Shown here in pieces: positions 58,464 to 64,000 of a DNA stretch of 64,000 bases. Within the stretch, counting starts at the first letter, position 1. Each line of letters opens with the position of its first letter. Origin of the DNA: Hyphomicrobiales bacterium (lineage in GTDB: Bacteria > Pseudomonadota > Alphaproteobacteria > Rhizobiales > Rhizobiaceae); assembly GCA_900466475.1 (NCBI GenBank), contig UBMI01000002.1, positions 124,001-188,000 on the forward strand. Direction: 5' to 3'. The position numbers were made by a program, and so were the translations under genes. The notes beneath the pieces were generated by a model, which worked only from the letters and a program-made list of their open reading frames with translations, was not told the origin of the DNA and ran no database searches.

Positions 58464-58769
58464 TCAATCAACTCGCGGCGCTGCAGCCTTGTCCATGGCC
58501 TTTGCAAGCTTGAAATCCAGCTCAGTCAGCCCGCCGGCATCATGCGTGTTGAGCTTGACCTCGACTCGGGAATAGACGTTGAACCATTCCGGATGATGGT
58601 TGAGTTTTTCCGCAGCAAGTGCCGATTCGGCCATGAAGCCAAAAGCTTCGACGAAGCTGCCGAACTTGAACGTCTTCGAAATCGAGCCCGCCGCATCATC
58701 GAGCGTCCAGCCCTTGAGCTCGCCAAGCAATTGGCTGATCACCGGTCTTTCCAGCTTTTCCCTTTTCAT
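58464..58769 (-). CDS. 4a-hydroxytetrahydrobiopterin dehydratase (pterin dehydratase)
   Basis: 101 residues from ATG 58769 with AAGGAG seven bases upstream. [71 protein letters not shown] (LNHHPEWFN and [10 protein letters not shown] are diagnostic). It recycles pterin cofactor for phenylalanine hydroxylase, though no such hydroxylase is in the window. Divergent from the LMW-PTP gene. Confidence 0.95.
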   Translation of the reverse strand: MKREKLERPVISQLLGELKGWTLDDAAGSISKTFKFGSFVEAFGFMAESALAAEKLNHHPEWFNVYSRVEVKLNTHDAGGLTELDFKLAKAMDKAAAPRVD

Positions 58770-58803
58770 GCCATGCTCCTTCCATCCTTCGCCAGGTTCT
58801 AAG

Positions 58804-59304
58804 ATGAAACGTATCAGCATCCTCTTTGTTTGCATGGGCAATATCTGCCGCTCTCCACTTGCCGAGGGAATATTCAGCCATATCGTGGATGAGGCAGGCC
58901 TTGGCGATGCGTTCCGCGTCGATTCCGCCGGCCTCGGTGGCTGGCATCAGGGAGAACTTCCCGACCGACGCTCGATCGCCACCGCAAGCGCACATGGCAT
59001 CGACATTTCCGGGCAACGCGCCCGCAAGATATTGCTCGAGGATTTTGACGGTTTCGATCTGATCCTCGCCATGGACCGGTCGAATGTCTCTGAACTGCGC
59101 CGGCGTTCCCCCGACCGGGAAAATATCCACCTTTTCGGCGATTTCGCGCTCGACACCGGGGAAGATATTCCCGATCCCTATTATGGCGACCGGGAAGACT
59201 TCGAGTTCGTTTACGCCAGGCTCTTCAATGGCTGCAGCACGCTGGTCGAGAGGCTCGGTGCCATCAGCGGTTCGTGGAGTGGGAACACCTCCTCGGTGAG
59301 GTAG
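58804..59304 (+). CDS. Low-molecular-weight protein-tyrosine phosphatase
   Basis: 166 residues from ATG 58804. [17 protein letters not shown] carries the CX5R catalytic loop (Cys about residue 10), followed by [15 protein letters not shown] and the [14 protein letters not shown] general-acid Asp. The C-terminal 94 bp run antisense into the thpR gene. Confidence 0.93.
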   Translation: MKRISILFVCMGNICRSPLAEGIFSHIVDEAGLGDAFRVDSAGLGGWHQGELPDRRSIATASAHGIDISGQRARKILLEDFDGFDLILAMDRSNVSELRRRSPDRENIHLFGDFALDTGEDIPDPYYGDREDFEFVYARLFNGCSTLVERLGAISGSWSGNTSSVR

Positions 59305-59804
59305 GGTCCGCCGCCAACCGATTCGCGCGACGACAGAAGCACGAAGCGCGGTACGGTGAAGGTCGAGGTCTGGAAGTTGCCGCGGCCGGCGAGGTACTGG
59401 ACGACATCATCGACACGGGAATATTTCAGCCTGGCAAGGGTGACATGCGGCGTGAACTTGCGCGGGTCCGGCGGCAGGCCGATACGCTGGCAGATCCGCT
59501 CGATCTCGCCCTGCAGGGCGTACATTTCCGGCGAAGGAGAAACTCCCGCCCAGATCGAATGGGGTTTTTTGGAGCCGAAGGAGCCGATGCCCTCAAGCCG
59601 GAGCTGGAATTCCGGCCGGTCGATTCGATCGAGGCGCTCGACGATTTCGTCTGCCGTGCGTCCGTCGACATCGCCGATGAAGCGAAGTGTGATGTGGTAA
59701 TTCTCCACATCGATCCATCGAGCTCCGGGAAGACCACCGCGCAACAATGACAGGCTCATCGCCGCATTGCGCGGAATTTCGAGGGCGGTAAATAGTCTCG
59801 GCAT
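59211..59804 (-). CDS. thpR: RNA 2',3'-cyclic phosphodiesterase
   Basis: 2H-phosphoesterase acting on 2',3'-cyclic phosphate ends of RNA. 197 residues from ATG 59804; an extension to 59849 is possible. Two HxT motifs: YHITLRFIGDV and PHVTLARLKYS. PRLFTALEIPRN is the typical start. Its last 94 bp are antisense to the LMW-PTP gene. Confidence 0.93.
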   Translation of the reverse strand: MPRLFTALEIPRNAAMSLSLLRGGLPGARWIDVENYHITLRFIGDVDGRTADEIVERLDRIDRPEFQLRLEGIGSFGSKKPHSIWAGVSPSPEMYALQGEIERICQRIGLPPDPRKFTPHVTLARLKYSRVDDVVQYLAGRGNFQTSTFTVPRFVLLSSRESVGGGPYLTEEVFPLHEPLMAPSLSTSVLQPLKSLA

Positions 59805-59872
59805 AACGAGCACTCCCCGAATCTTTTGCAGGTGCTCACACGGAATCACGCATTACAAACCTGTGCAAGCCC

Positions 59873-60517
59873 CTATTTCTTCACAGAAGAAATCGTTCCA
59901 ACGAATTTCGTGACAGCTGGTTCCATCTTTTCCACCATAACGTCCACCCCCTTGGCGTTGGGATGCATGCCGTCGTCGAGTTTCAGGCCAGCATCCAGGA
60001 CCACGCCGTCGAGAAAAAATGGGTAGAGTTCAACCCCATGTTTTTCCGCAAGTTTCTGATAAATTGGGTTGAAGCGTTCGGCATAGTCCGCACCCATGTT
60101 CGGGGGTGCCATCATGCCTGCGAGCAATACCGCAATGCCGCGCTCTTTTAACCGGCTTATCATCTGATCGAGATTCTTTTCACTCTGATCCGGCGGGATG
60201 CCGCGAAGCGCATCATTGGCCCCGAGTTCGAGAATCACCCCATCGGTTCCGTCAGGAATGGACCAATCGATTCGCGCAAGCCCGCCCGTGGTTGTGTCGC
60301 CGGAGACGCCGGCATTGGTGATCGAAACGTCGATCCCTTTGGCCTTCAGAGCCGCCTGCAGCTTTTCGGGAAAGCCGTCGCCCGGCGGCAGCTGGTAGCC
60401 CGCCATCAGGCTGTCGCCGAAAGCGACCAGATTGATCGTGCGTGCTTGCGCAACCGTCGAGAAAATCAGGGAGAAGATGATGACAGCGAAGTGAAGGGCG
60501 GCAACTTTAAATCTCAT
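59873..60517 (-). CDS. tesA: Periplasmic SGNH esterase (TesA-like arylesterase)
   Basis: 214 residues with a signal peptide (LHFAVIIFSLIFSTVAQA). GDSL-family blocks: AFGDSLMAG (Ser nucleophile), GGLARIDW, LELGANDALRG, and LDDGMHPNAKG (catalytic Asp-His). It is divergent from an ABC-type ybbA-like gene; the same tesA/ybbA/ybbP neighbourhood exists in Escherichia coli. Confidence 0.93.
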   Translation of the reverse strand: MRFKVAALHFAVIIFSLIFSTVAQARTINLVAFGDSLMAGYQLPPGDGFPEKLQAALKAKGIDVSITNAGVSGDTTTGGLARIDWSIPDGTDGVILELGANDALRGIPPDQSEKNLDQMISRLKERGIAVLLAGMMAPPNMGADYAERFNPIYQKLAEKHGVELYPFFLDGVVLDAGLKLDDGMHPNAKGVDVMVEKMEPAVTKFVGTISSVKK

Positions 60518-60589
60518 AATGCTTTCCCTAGATTGGCTAGGTGCCGTTATGCGGCCATTCGGTTACGGAACTATATAGGGCGATTTCTG

Positions 60590-61297
60590 TTGGCCAAAAC
60601 CATCATCGATCTGAAACACGCCGATTTGACGCTCGGTAATGCTGCTGCCTCCGTGCATGTGCTGAAAGGCATCGATCTGGAGATCAGCGCCGGCGAATCC
60701 GTCGGTATCGTCGGCCCCTCGGGCTCCGGCAAGTCCACCCTGTTGATGGTGCTTGCAGGCCTTGAGAAACTCGACAGCGGCGAAATCAATATCAACGATA
60801 CGCCCCTGCACGCGCTGAGCGAGGATCAGGTCGCCGATTTCCGCGGCCGCAACATCGGCATCGTCTTCCAGTCCTTCCATCTGATCGCCAATATGACGGC
60901 GCTGGAAAATGTCGCGGTCCCCCTCGAGCTCGCCAATGTACCCAATCCCTTCGAGATCGCTCGCCGTGAGTTGGCATCCGTGGGGCTCGCCGAACGTCTG
61001 AACCATTATCCTGGGCAGCTCTCCGGCGGTGAACAGCAGCGTGTTGCAATCGCCCGTGCGCTCGCGCCGTCACCTGCCCTGCTGATCGCCGACGAACCGA
61101 CCGGCAATCTCGATACCGATACCGGCCGGCAGATCGCTGATCTCCTGTTTTCCAAACAGGCCGAACGCGGCATGACCTTGCTGCTCGTCACCCACGATAT
61201 TGGTCTCGCCAATCGCTGCTCGCGCCAGATCCGCGTCCGCTCCGGACGCATCGAGGGCGACAGCGCCGTCCGCCAGTCCGAGGCGGCGATTGCATGA
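60590..61297 (+). CDS. ABC transporter ATP-binding protein (YbbA-like)
   Basis: 235 residues from a TTG at 60590, the first sensible start (LAKTIIDLKHADLTLGNAAASVHVL). Walker A VGPSGSGKSTLLMV, signature QLSGGEQQRVAIARALA, Walker B LLIADEPTGNLD, switch His TLLLVTHD. LolD/MacB-like ATPase. Its stop overlaps the permease start as ATGA. Substrate unknown; the family is associated with export of lipid or lysophospholipid products, here beside tesA. Confidence 0.9.
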   Translation: MAKTIIDLKHADLTLGNAAASVHVLKGIDLEISAGESVGIVGPSGSGKSTLLMVLAGLEKLDSGEININDTPLHALSEDQVADFRGRNIGIVFQSFHLIANMTALENVAVPLELANVPNPFEIARRELASVGLAERLNHYPGQLSGGEQQRVAIARALAPSPALLIADEPTGNLDTDTGRQIADLLFSKQAERGMTLLLVTHDIGLANRCSRQIRVRSGRIEGDSAVRQSEAAIA

Positions 61298-63837
61298 CGA
61301 TCGTCACGCCGCATATCTCGCTCGCCTTCCGTCTGGCTCTGCGCGAGCTGCGCGGCGGCCTGAAGGGTTTCTACATCTTCCTCGCCTGCATCGCACTCGG
61401 CACCGCCGCAATCGCTGCCGTCAACTCGGTCTCGCAATCGATCACCGATACGATAGCCTCGCAGGGGCAGGAGCTTCTGGCAGGTGATGTCCGCTTCGAG
61501 CTCAACAACCGCGAAGCCACGCCAGAGGAAATGAATTTCCTCCGCGGCCTCGGCGAGGTCTCCGTTTCCACCGGTCTGCGTTCAATGGCCCGCAAGCCCG
61601 ATGGTTCGGATCAGGCGCTGGTCGAGGTGAAGGCCGTCGACGGCGCCTATCCGCTCTACGGCACTTTTGAAGCGCAGCCGAATTATCCGCTCTCCTCGCT
61701 GCTGTCAGGAGAAGGCGGCACATACGGCGCGGTCGTTGCACCACTGTTGCTGGAGCGGTTGGGATTGCAGATTGGCGACGAACTGCTGCTCGGCAACGTC
61801 AAGCTCAGCATCACAGGCACGGTCAAGACCGAGCCCGATGCGCTCTCGGAAGGTTTCGGCTTCGCCCCTCGCATGCTCATCAGCCGAAACGCACTGCAGG
61901 CGTCCGGCCTGATCCAGACGGGCAGCCTTGTGGAACATGTCTACAAGATCAAGCTGGAAGACCGCAGCACGATGAGCGGCATCCAGGCGCGCGCCACCAG
62001 GGAATTCCCGTCAGCCGGCTGGTCGATCCGGACCAGCGATCGCGCCGCCCCGTCGCTGACGGAAAACATCACCCGCTTTTCGCAGTTCCTCACGCTGGTC
62101 GGCCTCACCGCATTGATCGTCGGCGGTGTCGGCGTCGCCAACGCGGTTCGCGCCTTCCTCGATGCCAAACGGACGACGATCGCCACCTTCAAATGCCTGG
62201 GCGCGCCCGCCGCCGTCGTGGTCTGGATCTATCTCTTCCAGATCGGCATTATCGCGGCAGCCGGCATCCTGATCGGTCTCGTGTTCGGCGCATTGTCACC
62301 AATGCTGGCTGCGCAGTTCCTTGCCCAGTTCCTGCCGGTTTCCACCGATCCGACGCTCTATCCCGGCGCTCTGCTTCTTGCGGCCCTCTTCGGCATGCTC
62401 ACGACGCTTGCCTTTGCCATCCTGCCGCTCGGCCATGCACGCGAGGTGCCGGCAACCGCACTCTTCCGCGAACAGGGTTTCGAGGCACGCCGCCTGCCCT
62501 CCTGGCCTTATGTGCTGCTGGCCGTGCTCTTCATGGCAGCACTCGCAGGCCTCGCAATCTTTACCGCCTATGATCGCTTCATCGCTGTGGTTTTTGTCGG
62601 CGCCATCATTTTCGCCTTCGTCATCCTGCGGCTCGTCGCGGCTTTGATCGCCTGGGCGGCGCGTAGAAGCCCGCGCGTCAACTCGCCGGCGCTGCGGCTG
62701 GCGATCGGTAATATCCATCGCCCCGGAGCACTGACGCCCTCCGTCGTCCTCTCGCTCGGTCTCGGCCTTGCGCTACTCGTGACGCTGACGCTGATCGACG
62801 GCAATCTGCGCCAGCAATTGACCGGCCGCATGAACGAAGGCGCGCCGAATTTCTTCTTCGTTGATATCCAGGGTGCCGAACTCGATACCTTTCGCGACCT
62901 GATCCACACCCGGTCACCAAATGGCAAACTGGTGGAAGTGCCGATGCTGCGCGGCCGCATCATCGCCTTCAACGGCCAGGACGTGACCAAGATGAATGTT
63001 CCGGCGGCTGGCCGCTGGGTGCTCAACGGCGACCGCGGCATTACCTACGAGGAAAGTCCGCCGGAAAATTCGACACTTGTCGAAGGTCAATGGTGGGCAA
63101 AGGATTACAGTGGCGAGCCGCTCGTTTCCTTTTCCGCGGAAGAGGCACATGAACTCGGCCTCAAGATCGGCGATACCGTGACTGTCAACGTCCTCGGCCG
63201 CAACATCACGGCCAAGATCGCCAATCTGCGGCGGGTCGAGTGGGAATCGCTGTCGATCAACTTCGTGATGGTCTTCTCGCCGAACACCTTCCGTGGCGCC
63301 CCGCATGCGTGGCTGGCGACACTGACCGACCCTGCCTCGACCGAGGCGGAGGACGCCGCGATCCTGAAATCCGTGACCAATGCCTATCCGACCATCACCA
63401 GCGTGCGTGTCAAGGACGCGATCGATATCGTCAACCAGTTGGTCGGCGAGCTTGCGACCGCCATCCGCGCGGCAGCATCCGTTGCACTCATCGCCTCCGT
63501 TCTCGTGCTGGCCGGCGCACTTGCCGCCGGAAATCGAGCGCGCACTCATGATGCTGTGGTGCTGAAAACGCTTGGCGCGACGAGGGCCATGCTGATCCGT
63601 GCCTTCAGCTACGAATATCTCATCCTCGGTGTGGCCACTGCGATTTTCGCGCTCTTTGCCGGCGGTGTCGCTGCCTGGTTCATCGTCAGTCGCATCATGC
63701 GCCTCCCCTCCAGCTTCATGCCTGATGTCGCGGGTCTCACGCTTGTCACCGCCCTTGTATTGACCGTCGGCATCGGCCTGATCGGCACCTGGCGCATCCT
63801 CGGGCAGAAGGCAGCACCCGTTTTGCGCGAGCTGTGA
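61294..63837 (+). CDS. ABC transporter permease, FtsX-type (YbbP-like)
   Basis: 847 residues with two FtsX/MacB-type membrane domains. It has an N-terminal helix (FYIFLACIALGTAAIAAVNSVS), a periplasmic domain, a cluster of helices around 265-480 (SQFLTLVGLTALIVGGVGVAN; KCLGAPAAVVVWIY), a second extracellular domain and a C-terminal helix set (LKTLGATRAMLIRAF; FALFAGGVAAWFIV). It starts on the ATGA of the ATPase stop and so forms a two-gene operon with it. Confidence 0.92.
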   Translation: MTIVTPHISLAFRLALRELRGGLKGFYIFLACIALGTAAIAAVNSVSQSITDTIASQGQELLAGDVRFELNNREATPEEMNFLRGLGEVSVSTGLRSMARKPDGSDQALVEVKAVDGAYPLYGTFEAQPNYPLSSLLSGEGGTYGAVVAPLLLERLGLQIGDELLLGNVKLSITGTVKTEPDALSEGFGFAPRMLISRNALQASGLIQTGSLVEHVYKIKLEDRSTMSGIQARATREFPSAGWSIRTSDRAAPSLTENITRFSQFLTLVGLTALIVGGVGVANAVRAFLDAKRTTIATFKCLGAPAAVVVWIYLFQIGIIAAAGILIGLVFGALSPMLAAQFLAQFLPVSTDPTLYPGALLLAALFGMLTTLAFAILPLGHAREVPATALFREQGFEARRLPSWPYVLLAVLFMAALAGLAIFTAYDRFIAVVFVGAIIFAFVILRLVAALIAWAARRSPRVNSPALRLAIGNIHRPGALTPSVVLSLGLGLALLVTLTLIDGNLRQQLTGRMNEGAPNFFFVDIQGAELDTFRDLIHTRSPNGKLVEVPMLRGRIIAFNGQDVTKMNVPAAGRWVLNGDRGITYEESPPENSTLVEGQWWAKDYSGEPLVSFSAEEAHELGLKIGDTVTVNVLGRNITAKIANLRRVEWESLSINFVMVFSPNTFRGAPHAWLATLTDPASTEAEDAAILKSVTNAYPTITSVRVKDAIDIVNQLVGELATAIRAAASVALIASVLVLAGALAAGNRARTHDAVVLKTLGATRAMLIRAFSYEYLILGVATAIFALFAGGVAAWFIVSRIMRLPSSFMPDVAGLTLVTALVLTVGIGLIGTWRILGQKAAPVLREL

Positions 63838-63940
63838 CGGGCAAGGGGCTTAAATCCCTTCACCTTACGGCGATTTAACCGAGCGGCAGATTGCAAAGGC
63901 CTTGTTTGAAAAGGGCGAAAGCCTCATATTGTCAGCAGGC

Positions 63941-64000
63941 ATGCTGGAAGCTCCGCAGCGGCGCCCGGGTCGTAAACCCGACACCGTATTTCCATCGGAG
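63941..64000 (+). CDS. Possible start of a further gene (truncated by window end)
   Basis: An ATG at 63941 opens MLEAPQRRPGRKPDTVFPSE, 20 codons to the window edge. No good ribosome binding site and no family recognised. It may be the beginning of the next gene or a chance frame. Confidence 0.25.
   Translation, partial: MLEAPQRRPGRKPDTVFPSE

Overview
The window looks like a chromosomal housekeeping segment from a member of the Rhizobiaceae (Rhizobium/Agrobacterium/Sinorhizobium group). The evidence is gene order and protein content: the atp operon next to priA and xerC, then lpdA-sucB-sucA-sucD-sucC-mdh, zapE, an Omp19-type lipoprotein and sdhCDAB, together with IalB, COG4223 (alphaproteobacterial Mic60) beside hemY, and short intergenic repeats of a kind common in rhizobia. 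Codon use is uniformly GC-rich. I see no insertion sequence, prophage, CRISPR array, rRNA or tRNA.

Layout. 1-3855: 3' part of atpHAGDC on the minus strand (atpD cut by the window edge). 4111-11733: a small DUF4345-like membrane protein, priA, a RecF/SMC-like ATPase, an acyltransferase, then xerC and a TraB/GumN-family protein on plus, and cytochrome b561. 11818-23757: a minus-strand TCA block read mdh, sucC, (DUF1579-like), sucD, sucA, (YciI-like), sucB, (DUF4241), (secreted unknown), (SDR), lpdA, with small uncharacterised genes interleaved. 23932-30037: zapE, omp19, a nucleotidyltransferase coupled to sdhB, and sdhCDAB. 30340-41437: an exported unknown, a methyltransferase/EVE/YciI/gpsA/tsaD cluster, and divergently hemC-hemD-mic60-hemY, then TerB-like, a glutamine amidotransferase and an MFS exporter. 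41577-50372: YggT, DUF167, ppa, GNAT, typA, an M3 oligopeptidase, an unknown gene with a CtrA-type site, LysE and argG. 50562-57041: an SDR, LysE, a TrpXYZ-type ABC importer, rlmN and IalB. 57379-63837: an ECF sigma factor without an adjacent anti-sigma gene, YkvA, pterin dehydratase, LMW-PTP, ThpR, and tesA divergent from a YbbA/YbbP-like ABC system.

Together the genes supply oxidative energy metabolism (2-oxoglutarate dehydrogenase, succinyl-CoA synthetase, succinate dehydrogenase, malate dehydrogenase, ATP synthase), haem synthesis, and scattered translation, RNA and envelope functions. No dramatic new system stands out. The better leads are the uncharacterised genes embedded in conserved TCA operons, the Mic60 homologue, CtrA-type boxes in two intergenic regions, a multi-hairpin leader in front of typA, and a 24-bp tandem triplication of the 3' end of an ABC ATPase gene that carries three different stop codons. 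All family names come from reading the sequence and from memory; no search was run.
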